Part shown: positions 1 to 11,900 of the stretch, piece after piece
Layout of the letters: every line of letters begins with the position of its first letter
Position numbering within the stretch: the first letter of the stretch is position 1
Origin: Neopestalotiopsis rosae
Lineage: Eukaryota; Ascomycota; Sordariomycetes; Amphisphaeriales; Sporocadaceae
Reading direction: 5' to 3'
Length of the DNA stretch: 64,000 nt
Assembly (NCBI GenBank): GCA_023078685.1
Contig: JALGAS010000009.1
Span: forward strand, 1,116,001-1,180,000
Notes under the pieces: model-generated
What the model saw: the letters and a program-made list of their open reading frames with translations, nothing else
Databases searched by the model: none
What the model was told of the DNA's origin: nothing
Position numbers and translations under genes: made by a program

Positions 1-530
1 ATTTCCGATGATGACGCTGCGGTAATTTGGCGCTTTTCAACATCGATGGATTGGTGGATAATCAGTTCACACAACATGAGATCTGCTCATGGTTTGCCAA
101 TGAGAATGCCATCTTGGTGTCATGATACTATAGCCAAGAGCTGCTGTGCACGCCTCGCTAAAAGTAAAAGTGTGAGAATTGCCCCGAGCCAACACCTATC
201 TATCGACATTGATTTTCGACATCTTTAGCAGTCTGCAGAGACACAATGACATCAACATAGCTGCCACGTTACTGATCATGTCTATGCTGCATCTGGGTGG
301 CTTAGAGCATGTGGCAATGATGAGCTTTTGACACGGAGTCTGTTCGACAGCATAACGACGAAAGTGATAGTTCTATGGAACGAATACCGAACCGAATCTC
401 TTTCCTGTCTATAAAAGCACCCAAATTTCTCCTTTTCTAATGCTCTGAAGACTCACTTGACATTCTGAGCAGCTGACAATCAAACAAATTTCATCTTTAG
501 CCCTTCCATTACATCATACATCAAGTCATT
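1..530. other. Upstream intergenic region
   Basis: No gene is supported here; open frames are short and lack family similarity. The last ~120 bases carry a TATA-like element and a CT/CAAC-rich stretch that fit the promoter and leader of the gene starting at 531. Confidence 0.6.
410..417 (+). promoter_or_regulatory. TATA box of the 531 gene
   Basis: TATAAAAG lies about 115 bases before the ATG at 531. It is followed by a pyrimidine-rich stretch and CAATC/CAAAC motifs typical of fungal transcription starts. Seen directly; the function is inferred. Confidence 0.5.
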
Positions 531-2413
531 ATGGCGCTTGCTTACCCAGAAGGCGAATGCTTCTTTCGGAGATCTGCCCTGAACTCACCCAATAGAGACT
601 GGTACCAGGCAGACCGTCCAGACCATTTCTATGGTCATTTCCTGCTTGAATTCATCTGGAACAAACCGAGTCATACAGGAGATGAAGCTCGAAAGAGCCG
701 CAATCATCCACGAACATCTTACAAACTGATCGACAAGAGCGTTCACAGTATGTATTACTCACGCCGCGGCCCGTTCATCGGTGCTTGGAAGCAGTTGCCC
801 ATCGTGTACGGTTCCCACTATAGCAAGGGTAAACACCGCCGAGTTCAGCACAATTTATGCACATACGATGAGCGCCTCGAGAAGCAGATGAACGGAGATG
901 CCATAGAAGTAATAATTGTCTCCTTTTTTTCTGTCATGTTATGTCATATTGGAGCTAACGGATCGTGGTAGTCATGGTTTATGACCATGCCAATGCCAAA
1001 GAGGGAGGAAGGTTGGGCTTTCATCGATGTAAGCATCACTCGGTTCCCCGTGCAAGAGCCGTGTAATCATTGACGATGCTTCTCCAGCGAGTGACAAACA
1101 TTCGAGCAATCTACATCCCCATTGCTCAGCAAGCGTCTGAGGACCACCCTGAGCTTTGCACTTTTTACCAGGTCAACTTCGCCGTTGCAAATGATAAAGT
1201 GAAGATTCTTCATCATTCTGGACCAGCGAGAAAACCCACGGTGACCTGGCGAGATGTGTCCTTGAACAAAACTCTGGGGCTTGGTGACTGGTGGTCCCTG
1301 ACAGTTGGGATCAACTTTAACGGACTGGTCGAGCTACTCTCCCTCCCCCGTCAGCTGCGCGCCCAAAACGCATTCTCCTCTGGGAATATCATCATGATCG
1401 ACAAGGACCTGGTGGCTTCGCCTCGCATCGAGCAAAGCTACAGTGACGACGCAGACTTTGACTGGGCAAAGGTGGCCAGCGCAAACTACGGCCTGGCCAT
1501 CCAGTGGAAGCCCGCAATCAAGAAGCAGGATTGGTTGGAGAACTTTCTCAAGAACTCTCTCACCATTGCTGTGGGCTTCATTCCCGGCATCGGTCCAATC
1601 GCCGCGATTGCATTCCCACTCGCTTGGACGGCCATTGCGGACCCTGATAGCTTTGTGGACACCTTGAGAAACATGTGTCCTGGCGCCGACCTTCAGCTGA
1701 AGGTTGTAGAGCTGCTCAGCTCCATAGGGGACAGCTCGTCAAAGAACGTCCAGAAGTACCTGCCAGAGGGATGGGAGCAGTCGGCCCTGGGTCCAAAGTT
1801 CTTGTCGGGTCCTAGAACTGCAACGACTATGAGAATGGCTGCTCTGGCAAGTGAGCCTGCGACGGACCCCGGACCTGAGTCCCTTGTCTCCGAGGCAGAG
1901 ACAAGCATCATTGATGAGCTTAAGGCTCTGGACGGTCAAGACTTGGAGGCCGCACTCGCCGCACTTGTGAGTGATGACAGAGCAGCTGAGGACATTGCGA
2001 TCTTCACGGTAGACACGACAAAGAGCACCGTAGTAACTACGGACGACATTCGACTGGAGGATGAGATCGATAATGAGCAGCTCGCTGACACCGTGACACT
2101 GGGGGAAGTCGGGCCTAGCATGTATTTCACCATGGCTGAGCAAATGCTCAAAGATACGGCGGTGCCCCAAGAAGAGAGTGAATGGGCTGAGCTCGTCAAG
2201 GCAGCAGAGAGCCTAGTTGATACCGTCACGTCTCCTGTAACCAGCACCCTAGGCACCCTAGGCTCTGTTCTCGGTGGCAAGAAGCAGGAAGAGACCAAGG
2301 CGGTCGAGGACGATCCCACTGTCAGTGATGCACCTGTGAATGATTTCAGCTGGAGTGAGAAGTACCTGAGATCTCTCTTCGCTGGCGAGATTGCCATTGA
2401 AGGCAAGACCTGA
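531..2413 (+). CDS. Hypothetical protein with central hydrophobic hairpin
   Basis: I do not recognise this family. The model has three exons, 531-908, 972-1028 and 1088-2413, all joined in phase 0, giving 586 residues. Both introns are about 60 bp with GTAATA and GTAAGC donors and TAG/CAG acceptors. The N-terminal part is rich in aromatic and basic residues. Residues ~303-329 form one strongly hydrophobic, glycine/proline-containing stretch (core VGFIPGIGPIAAIAFPLAW) that could be a membrane hairpin. The C-terminal third is acidic and rich in Ser/Thr/Glu and looks disordered. There is no signal peptide. A TATA box sits upstream. Exon 1 has an alternative internal donor at 748, but using it breaks the downstream frame. 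Coding status is fairly sure; function is unknown. Confidence 0.65.
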
Positions 2414-2968
2414 ATTATGGGGAGAAACGATACATTGTAGTATCACCCAACATGGCACAGATTGCGAGGTTCGATACGGCGTTTGACTGAGCAATTTGTC
2501 TTAAATCACAGATTGGTCCTGAAGTCTGATTTTCATACTTTTTAGCCCTACCACATTCATTTGGTATATTTGTTTCTCCAATGAAATCTTTATGACCAAA
2601 TGTCAAACAGAAATCACCAGATCAAAACGTTGTTATGCTTCGTTCTCCTAACAATGAGCACCGAGTAATTCCATGTAAAATGTTGTCTCTCGATTCAATT
2701 TTATCACACGGAATGGGCTAATACAAAATGAAATCCACCAAGTTCACAACGATTATGGTCTGCGCGCACAAGAGCAATACCTTCTTCTTAACTTACAGTG
2801 CGTCTTTACAGTGTGCAACTTGATTTGTACTGCACTTGCAATTACCCCTGCTCATCTCACCCGGGGAATTTCTTAGTGCATTTCTGCTATAAACCTCAAC
2901 ATCAGAACCAACCAACTGCTTGCCTCATTGACCGAAATATCCTGACGACTCAACAGCGCGACTAAATC
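2414..2968. other. Intergenic region
   Basis: This tandem spacer is the 3' region of the unknown gene and the promoter of the TMEM97-like gene. It is AT-rich at first, with a CTCAACATCAGAACCAACC leader-like stretch before the ATG. No gene or RNA seen. Confidence 0.5.
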
Positions 2969-3842
2969 ATGGCTTCCACGCAGCAACGCTCATGGCTCGA
3001 TAAGGTCTATCTTGTTTATTTTGCGCTGCATATTCCGATTCTGTTTTGTAAGCAAATTCTCTTCTGTAAGCACCGCAAAGCATGACGACTTTTTTTACCC
3101 CTGAGTTCGAGGATAACCACCAAATTGAATACTGACAATATTACCCCAAAAGTGGTCGACCTCGTCCCATTCTACCCGCGCTCGCTATGGGCCACAAGTG
3201 ACGCGCCTCTGTCCTTCCTGGGTGACATTCGCGTCTACTACCTCGAGGTACGCTGCTCCTCCCAAGGGTCTTGCACCTTCTCCTGCCCAGCAGGCTTGAT
3301 GTGACTAAAATGTCCCCCAAAACAGACCTACAAGGACCAATTCTTTGCGCCGCCTCCGGCACCCATCGCGTCCTTCTTCGCGCTCTTCAGCGCGCTGGAG
3401 CTCGTCTTTCACCTGCCCGTCTCGGTGTGGGCGGTGCGCCGGCTCTGGGCGTCTGGCGGCCCCGGGCTCGACGGCCGGGCTGAACTCCTGCTTCTAGTCT
3501 ATGGCATTGAGACTGTTCTCACTACTGGCACGTGCATGTGGGAGGCGTGGCTCGTAAGTATCAAACTTTCCTTGAATGGATATTTCCATGTCCGTTGTAA
3601 AGGTAGTGGCTGACTTTGATCTTTGGAGTGGGATGAGGCGCTCATCAGCCTCAATGAGAAGGCCGTGCTTCTCGGAGGTCTCTATGGTTCATACTTTGCC
3701 CTTGGTAAGTCATGAGTCATTCCCTAGCTTTCAGAGAAATGATGGACGTTGACCCAATATAGCGGCTGTGCTGAGTGTCGACATGTATCACCGACTATGG
3801 AAGAGGTTTGATGTCGTGGATGCAAAGAAGAAGACGCAATAA
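2969..3842 (+). CDS. EXPERA / TMEM97 (sigma-2 receptor)-like membrane protein
   Basis: Five exons (2969-3047, 3153-3247, 3326-3553, 3629-3704, 3763-3842) give a 185-residue, four-helix membrane protein. The first helix region reads HIPILFLVDLVPFYP, matching the HIPI-x-LF-x-DL signature of human TMEM97, including an Asp at position 29. A KDQFFAPPPAP segment and LELVFHLP match the second conserved block (Asp62, Glu83). The C-terminus is lysine-rich (KKKTQ), like the ER-retention-type tail of the family. The known family (EXPERA domain, shared with sterol isomerase EBP) sits in the ER or endosomal membrane and binds sterols and other lipids; a sterol-handling role here is inference. The length is the usual one. 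All introns are 70-110 bp with consensus ends, and the reading frame is maintained throughout. Confidence 0.87.
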
Positions 3843-4186
3843 GCCATTGCTTATATATCACTTGTAAGATATCTTTGCAGATTGATCTGCCACGCACAGC
3901 TGCCAGCAGGTCCAGTCTGCCAATGTACAAAATTGCGATAGAACCCCAGCATCGGAAATACTTTCCATTCCACCCGTTCCCATATTGAGATCTAGATCGG
4001 AACCGGCCCAGGACTCCAATTGAGTGCCAAATTTATGCGTTACATAGTCCATACACTTCGTTCAACGTTACAACTCACCCCCCAGATGATGAGTAAAACA
4101 TAGGTATACAAAGAAGTTTGAAAATTTTGGACCTCCCGCTTAGGGGCCCTATTACAAGATGTATAAAATGGTCATGAACATGTTTT
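3843..4186. other. Convergent intergenic region
   Basis: This 3'-to-3' spacer lies between the TMEM97-like gene and the minus-strand membrane protein gene. Nothing coding is supported; it presumably holds the two poly(A) regions. Confidence 0.5.
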
Positions 4187-5170
4187 TTAGTCAATGCGTT
4201 TTGCGATACCCCATCCATTGCCCACGCCCTTTCCATTCATACCGTAGCCCAAGGGCGTGGCTCCTCCCAGTCCCCTGCCCTTGAGTTTCTTAGGCATAAC
4301 GACTCCAAAGAAGTACATGGTGCTTGCCAGCGCGCCCGCAATGAACGAAACGAGGCCATAGAAGACGGTGCTGAAGTAGATGTGGCCACCCATGCCCTGC
4401 CACTCGACCTTGCCCTCGGTCTTGGGCAGGGCTGGTGTTGGGAACCATCGAACGCTGAAGCTGAAGGGTAGAGGGTCGCCAATGACCAATCTCTTGGTCT
4501 GGCTGCCCTGCATGTGGCTGAGTGGACTCGTGCTATATGCGGCACCCGAGTCGAGGACACCACTATCGTGCGGGTGGACGTGGTGTTTCGGCGTGCTGTG
4601 CAGCAAGACATTGAGGTGCGTGCTGATGTGCAAATGGCTCAATTGGAGGGTTCCGGCGAGGGCAAAGACAAGAGGTATGTACTCCTGTTCGTAGGGTTTC
4701 TCGCCGACGGCCTCGACATGGGGGGCAGGGCGGGCAGGCAGTCGACATGCCAGGGGCGCGTCGTTGTGGATGTAGAACTCGAGCAGGTGGAAGAAAGGGT
4801 CGTCAATCATGGGAACCGTGCAGTTTTGCTCCGTTTCAATGCCATAATGGAATTCGAGCGGCTTCCCCGTTTCCTCGCACACGGGAAATGGCATCCATTC
4901 GATCTCGTCCTTTTCGTTCTGGATGTGCTCGCCCGTTTCTCTGCGCAACAACACGGTTAGCTAAAGCCATCTAGGTGGACAAGAATAGCCTTCTTTCAAA
5001 TAGGCCACGTCAACCATAGTCACGTACATGTTTCGTTTCATACACTCGACCGGTATCGCGGCACCAAAGTGGTATGAAGGGAGAGCGCCCTCTTGATGCG
5101 AGCTGGTCGCTGCCGCGAGGCGCGCAAGGAGGGCGGTTGCGCCCAGCAGTACTTGGGCTGTGGACAACAT
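4187..5170 (-). CDS. Putative secretory-pathway type I membrane protein
   Basis: Two exons (5028-5170 and 4187-4940, read on the minus strand) give 298 residues. The intron has a GTACGT donor and GCGCAG acceptor, and the split codon reads Ile. The ATG at 5170 is preferred to an upstream TTG because it begins directly with a signal-peptide-like sequence (LLGATALLARLAAA). The luminal part contains several cysteines (VECMKR, FPVCEET, QNCTVP) and one NCT sequon. A single transmembrane helix lies at about residues 240-265 (FYGLVSFIAGALASTMYFFG), followed by a short glycine-rich basic tail. The layout suggests an ER/Golgi or vacuolar type I protein. I do not recognise a named family, so no function is given. 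The start and splice are well supported by frame and consensus. Confidence 0.75.
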
Positions 5171-7360
5171 TGTAAGGGACAATGGAGTCGCGAGCTATCT
5201 CCCCTCGGTGAGATGAGGCCTTGCGATTGTTGGGAGCTACAAGCGAATGTAGCTCGTGTCGGGACCTTGAGCTCCCAGGCAGAAGAAGGAGAAGATGCAA
5301 TTATCTCCTACTGCGGCTTTGGTGACACTTTGGCACCAATGGCTTAATTTGGAAGGCTGCATCAATCCATTGGAAAACCTCCGGGAGCTTTTTTGGGGTA
5401 ACACCAATGCCAGCCTTGTTTAGTGCTCCGCAGCTCAATTCAGGGGATGACTCCAGCGGCCTGGGTGGTGCATCTTAGGTGCTTATCGATGGGTTATCTC
5501 TCACTGGCCTACGTGGATAAGGTACAGATTACTCAATCGCGAGCCTCGATAGGCGTCACCGGTAGCAAGATGAAAGAGAGAGCCATTGGATATACGTGTG
5601 TGCAGCCCAACATGAACAGACGTGCATTATTGGTTGTCTTGCAAGTGATTCAGATGAACAGAGTGCAAGATTCAACGTTCATGCACTGTTGAGCCCTGAA
5701 TTCAGAGAGCTTACCCAGATAGCTGTCCTTCTCCAGCAGGCTTTCGGGACATATTGGTTAGAGTAGGATGACACCCAAAGGGTTCTCCAGAACACATGAC
5801 GATATTTACATGGCTGGGAGCTCCAGATTAGTATATTGGCTTGTGCCCTACCATGGCTTAGTTGGACTTTACATCTTCCATTTTCACCTGAGCAATTTCT
5901 TCCTCGTTTCTCCGAAGAATAGTAAGTGCTGATTGGGTAGAGGAAAGATCATGCACTTCCCTCAGCGACTGCCACTACCGAGACATTGTTGCAGCCCATC
6001 CCACCATTGCAGAATTGCCCAATCCGTCATTAGGTTCACTTTCCTTCCACCGACTGTGTACATGCCACCTTGATCGCGTGGCCAGCTACCAGAATTGATG
6101 ACTACCATTTTACAATGCCCAACCAGAAAATTTGCCAACAAAAGCAAACCGACATTTGGGAGACGGTCAAATCCTGGAATATCGAGATGACGACCAGCCT
6201 GGAAGCAAGCCAGGCCCAGATGCACAGTTGATTACAGTCTACCATGGAAGTCCTCTTCTGAAAGGGACCATCCACTCTGATGCACGCTGAGCAGCACCAA
6301 AGTTGGAAGCCTCCACAATTCCCCAATGGACGGAATCAATTGCGCTGGGACCGATCGGACCAAGTGATCAAAACCAACAATCCAAACAACCGTCAGCTGT
6401 TAACAAAAGAGAAGGATTATTCATCATGTCATGCACAACCACATAGACACTTTCGGTCGCGAATACAAACCTGCCTTGGCCAGATGGACACGGGCACACA
6501 GAATTCTCCGAGTATACCCAATGTCAGCTGCACTCAGCACCCAACAATAGAGTGTCATTCTACACCTACTACAGGGTATAAAATACGCTACTATCTGATC
6601 TCCCCCAGGATCGGGATCGTAACAAAAGACGTTACCTGGTCAATGCTAAACACGATTTCAGCGGAGCAGATGGAATGATGAAAAGGCAGAACTCTGAGCC
6701 CAAGCCAAGGGCAAAACGCGTTTACTAATATATTTCAGGGCTTGTGTCACCGACTCTTCGGTCAGTGGGTTTTGCAGTGGCGAGTTGCATCTGAAAGCTG
6801 CGCACGCTATTCGCATCAGACCGTTTGAGATTAGCGGAGCGGTGAAAGAGGTCGGTTGGTCGGAGAATGCGGTACTAGCCGAACAGTTGCCAACACATGA
6901 AGCAAGTATATCGTACACAGTAGTGAGAGGTAATCGAGCACGATATGGGTCCCGGCTGACCCCTGGTGAGGCTTTCGCCAGAGGATTGGTTCGAGACCTC
7001 ATGCAGGCCTGGAAAATAGGTCAACCAGCGTATCACGGATCGCGTCGCATCGCGAATGCCACTATGCGCAGCATCTCGGTGGAGCGGTGGAGTCTATTCG
7101 GGCAGCACTACCTCTCGACTCTTTCCCCGACTTGACACATGGCGCAGTTGTAGTCAAGTGTGGTCATGCACCTGGTGCAGTGGTAGAAGGTTCGCTCCGA
7201 CGAAAAGAACGAACCTGTCGTCAGTTGTTACCTGACATAAAGCTTTCATCATACAATTTCTTTCCTACCACCCCGCCGCCGCTAGATAAGTCCTCTTGTT
7301 GCTGCTGCTACTGCTGCTGCTCAGCTCTCCCTCTGCTAGAGATTTCCTTTCTCTCAACCA
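5171..7360. other. Long intergenic gap
   Basis: About 2.2 kb lie between a gene read leftward and a gene read rightward, so both promoters are in here. Several open frames of 60-130 codons exist on both strands, but none has family-like sequence, consensus splice partners or a consistent start. The right end is a leader with a CTG/TGC trinucleotide tract. No RNA gene recognised. Confidence 0.5.
7298..7324 (+). repeat. Interrupted CTG microsatellite in leader
   Basis: A run of GCTGCTGCTACTGCTGCTGCT-type triplets ends about 37 bases before the ATG at 7361, so it probably lies in the 5' untranslated leader. Confidence 0.7.
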
Positions 7361-8547
7361 ATGGCGAGCTATAAGAGTAAAAAGAGTGATTCTGGGTTTG
7401 GCGACGACGCTGCCTCTGGATCAACCCAGCCTACAGATCTCACTCCTGATCACCCACTTGGTGAGTTGCATCTGTTTGTTTGTTGATCTCTTGGGCGCAT
7501 TTTCTTGGCACTTTGAAGCTTGCACGCTTGCTGACCTACGACTCCAGCCAAGAAGGGCTACGAGATAGGCACTGCTGCGCGACTCGAGGTTGGAGACGTA
7601 TTCGAGTTCCTATGGGCAGACTCGAATGAGTTTGAGTGGGAATGGAAATGCCTGGGATATGTTCGATTTATCGTGCTGAGGCATAGCGACACATTCCCTC
7701 ACCATGCTGTATGCATGTAAGTGGCCCCCCAAAGCGGCACATGGACCCGCCCGGCACATGTACGTATAGCTAACACCAAACCTTGTATAGTCCTATATCA
7801 GTCGGCAGCAAGCATAACTTTGCAAAACCTGGAATAGATTCAAGTCAGCAGGGCTTCATATTTGACGACAATAGCCCGGACCAGTGGCATGAGAAGCTGT
7901 CTGAGCGCCATCGCCTGTACTACCCTCCAGTCGGTATTGAGCTTGCCCGCGGCAAGTTCAGGGTCAAGGAAGACTCGCGCGCCAACTATGCCGACATTAT
8001 CGAGATCGACCACGACGCCCAGGTCATGGTTATCGGAACTGTCGCCAGATACTTTGATCGTCTTCGCCGTAGCGTCAACAAGGCCGTCATGCGCAACATC
8101 CTAAAGCGAGCCCTCACCGAGTACAAGACGAAGCGCGACAAGCAAAATGCTTCCCCGCCCAAGATTGAGCCCTCGGTTGTCGGAGCTGGCGCGCCCCTCG
8201 AGGATGATGATCAGGAGGACGAGGAAGAGGAAGAGGTCGACCCTTCTGTTGACGAAACAAATTACGCAATGGCGACGGCCGCCATGCCCATGGACATTCC
8301 CACGCCGCGTGAGCAGCGCTCTATACGCTCCATCAGATCCTCGGCCGAGGAGCGGAGGGCTGAGAGACGGGCCCCGTCCTCGGCCGGAAGATTACCCACA
8401 TCCAGAGGGAACAGAAAGACGGCGGCCGAAGAGGCCAGCGAACAGCTGCAAGGTAAGCATGACCCCAACAGGGCATCCACCGGTGGGCAAAGCGACTATG
8501 ATCTGAGATCTTTGCATAGCGTCGCGATGAAGGGGATCAACTACTAG
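7361..8547 (+). CDS. DUF6590-type domain protein
   Basis: Three exons (7361-7460, 7548-7716, 7791-8547) give 341 residues. Residues ~40-185 resemble the fungal DUF6590 domain. A sequence around FIVLRHSDTFPHHAVCIPIS corresponds to the family's (F/V)VV-R-x(n)-C-PI-x-TY block. It is followed by a KPGID motif (usually KxGV) and by YADIIEIDHDAQVMVIGTV, equivalent to the conserved KVYTVEHNVKVxxIG segment. The C-terminal part holds an acidic run (EDDDQEDEEEEE) and basic, serine/arginine-rich low complexity that looks disordered and possibly nuclear. The function of DUF6590 is unknown. The gene converges with the PDR transporter downstream. The first exon is short and low-complexity, but its ATG is the only one in frame before the GTGAGT donor. 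Confidence 0.78.
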
Positions 8548-8997
8548 AGAGTAGTCTTGATTTTTCTTTTTCTTTTTTCTTTTTTTCCTGAGTTTTAATT
8601 ATTTTACGATCTTGATGATAACATTAGCGATGATGGAAATGTAGATAATACGGGGCGAAACGGTTATACGAGGACACCATGGTTTACGACTTCTTAGTAC
8701 GTTTTTCAAGTTGGAGAGCGAAGGATATTTCACAGACATTATGTCTTTTCTGAAAGGAAATCGATACAAGGCATAAATTTAGTCAAAGCATTTTTGGGCG
8801 TTTTAAACGGGTAAAAACCATTTCACATTTTACAAATCAAAGAGCAAAAAAGCTCCACAACCATTTCACTTCTTCACACTGCTCAGCTTGCTTTTCGTCA
8901 CAAGTGATGGAAACAATATACTTTCAAAAGTGAAATATATTATGATTATTCCAAAGGCATAACTCCCACCAAGACTCATATAATCTACTTGCACAAC
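8548..8997. other. Convergent intergenic region with T/C tract
   Basis: This spacer lies between two converging genes. It opens with a pyrimidine run at 8561-8588 just after the stop of the DUF6590 gene, then AT-rich sequence with several possible poly(A) signals on both strands. Nothing coding. Confidence 0.5.
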
Positions 8998-11900
8998 CTA
9001 CTTCTGCTGCTTCTTCTGCTTCATTTTACCCATGATGCCCTTGAGCGGGTTCTTGCCCTTGAATCTGAGAAAGGTGGCAAAGTAGACGACAGCATAGTTG
9101 AAGACAATGAAGCCGCAGACGATACCAAAGTCGCGCCAAATGTGGCTGTAGTAGACACTAAAGCTGCTACCAAACTCGTCGCCACTGGCATACTGGCAAA
9201 ACTGGCACATGCCATCGGCCGCCGTCTGCACGTAGCCGCCCGCCTGCTCAATGTAGGGCTGCACGTAGGACGCACAGGTCTGGCCAGGTGGCGCGGAAAA
9301 GGTCGCAAACTCGCCCGTGTCGCACCGCACGGGCTGGTCGTGAATGGCGACGGCCAAAAAGGCCTCGAGCAGGTAATGAAAGGGCGTGAGCCAGTACATC
9401 CACTCGCGCCAAAAGGTGGGAAGCTGCGCAGCCGGCACAACGACGCCGCAAAAGGAGACGACAAAGAGGAAGAAGATGGGCACTAGCAGCGACGCCAGCA
9501 GCTCGTTGGGGCTGAAGGCGGCAATGGCCTGTCCAAAGCCGACATAGTACAGTTCGAACAGGATAACGCACAGGAAGGTGAAGCCACAGGCGAAGCTCGA
9601 CATCTTGTAGCCGGCTATGCCCCACCACCAGCAGTTGAAGTAGATACCTCCAGCTACAATGGCGTAGGGAATCTCGACAAGGACGGCTCCGGTGGTCCAG
9701 GCCACCCAGCTGTAGATCTTGGCATTGTTCTCGCGCGACTGGAAGATGGAGCGCGAGTGAAGGAATACCGGCTGCAGCTGCTGAATCAGAGGCGGAGAAA
9801 TGGTGAGCGTCATGAAGATGGAAAACAGGCGGGACTGCATATCAATGTTGGCATTACCCAACTTGTAAAAGGTAAAGGTGTTGAAAAGACCAGTAAAGAT
9901 GTGGAGAATGAGCTTGCCCATGATGTAGTTGGGGGTTCGCCAATAGCTGATGAAGGATCGCTTCACCACTGCCATGGTCTGTGTCGTCAAGGGCATTGCA
10001 TATTCGCGATCGTCCTGTACGTTCTTTGAGTGTTCCACGTTGCGGCGTTTCTCGTTCATGGTGGCAATCTCTTGAGACTGCTCTTCGTAGTTGTTCGATT
10101 TCAACCACACATCGCCCCAGTCTTGCCCCTTGTAATCTGGGTTACCGGCACCAATGACTTCCAGCATCCATTCGGCAGGGTTCTCATCGGAGGGACACTT
10201 GGGTCCGCCGTTGGTCTCAAAGTACTTGATCATCTTTTGACTGTCCTTGCCGAGCTCTCCAGCGTAGACAACGCGGCCACCAGACTTGAGCAGGATCAAC
10301 TCATCAAAGTGCTCAAACAAGACGGCAGAAGGCTGGTGAATCGTACACAGAATGGCCTGTCCGGCATCAGCCAGCTTGCGCAGGAATCGGACAATGTTGA
10401 AAGCGGCGCCAGAGTCGAGTCCAGACGTGGGCTCGTCCAAAAACATCAAGAGCTCAGGCTTGGAGGCAAGCTCAACACCAATGGTGAGACGCTTGCGCTG
10501 TTCCTGGTTCAGGCCCTCGCCAACGTTTCCAATGGTTGCGCCGGCAATGTCCTGCATCTCAAGAAGCTCAATAATGGTCTCGCAGTACGCGTACTTTTCC
10601 TCCTTGGACACCTCTCGAGGTTGGCGAAGAAGAGCCGAGAATTGCAGCGCCTCTCGAACGGTCGCAGTGGGTTCGTGGACATCCATCTGCTCGGCAAAGC
10701 CAGTAGCTCTCTGGAAGGACTTGGGAAGTGGTCGGCCATCGACAAGGAAGTCGCCCGTAATGACACCAAAATTGATTCTTTGCGCCAAGGTGTTCAACAA
10801 TGTCGTCTTGCCAGCACCGGATGCTCCCATGAGTGCAGTCAATTTGCCTGGTCGCACGAAGCCCTGAACCTGATCGAGCAACTTGCGCTCGCCGCCCTGA
10901 TATGGGATGGTGTAGTTGACATTTTGAAAGGTGAAGATAGTCTCGTTGCCGGCAACGTCCTTCATGGCCTGCTGGTCTTTCTCGTCTTGCTCCTTGGCAT
11001 GATCTCGAGTGACGTCGCCCTGGGTCGCAGAACCAGACTCTTCGTCTCCGCCGTTCTTCTTGCGGCCGCCCGTTTCGATGGACTTCTGGATCGACTTTGG
11101 CACTTGACCGCGCTTGTAAACAGTCACAGCAGCACCTCCAGCATTTGGCTTCATCAATTCCATACCAATCATGGAAATGGCAAGGAAGAAGGCAAAGAAG
11201 GCCCACAGAAATCCAAAGTTGCGCCACAAGTGGCCACGGGAGTAACTAAAGGACTCTTGAATGTACGAAGATCCCGAGACTGTAGTCGATCCGGGGACAG
11301 ATCCGGCCAAGGCGCAAGACTGGTACTCAGGGGTGGCACCCGGTCCCTGGGGCACCAAGTAAGGGGTCACACAGGGCATTTCCAGATCGTAGAATTCATT
11401 GGCCATGAGACACTCGAAGCCATACTGGATCCAGTTGATCCAGCGCAGCCAGCCGAACCAAGGTCGCATGCTGGAAGGAGGAATCAAATAGCCCGTGTAG
11501 ACGACCAAGATTTGGATAGCGACACCCGTAACCTTGGTTGCATCGTCCAGAGTCTTGAAGATGGCCGAGATGGCACGAAAGAAGGAGTATGTAACCATGG
11601 TGACGGTCCAGAGAATGAGTAACGAGATGAAGAACTGTGACGCTGTCGCAGCCAGACCGGCCATCCAGTATATAATGACATCGAAGAGGATGACTTGTAT
11701 AGCAACCAAGGGCACGTCGACCAGTGTCTGCGCAACCGCGTAGGCCGATGGTCGGTAGAAGGAAAAGTTCTTGTGCTTCAACAGGATTGGTTTGGATTCG
11801 AAAGCAGCAGTCTGCTCAGCGAGGGCCAGGAGAGCATTGAACAAGAGGATGAAGAAGAGAACACCACCTCGGGTGAAGGCACCATTGGTGTTGTCCGGAA

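Noticed and set aside
4514..4960. 148-codon plus-strand frame over the type I membrane protein gene
   Set aside because: Antisense shadow; the minus-strand model has signal peptide, intron consensus and membrane helix.
10030..11622. Open frame of ~530 codons antisense to the PDR transporter
   Set aside because: Lies entirely opposite the NBD2/TMD1 coding region. It is a by-product of the sense codon bias, with no domain and no independent promoter.
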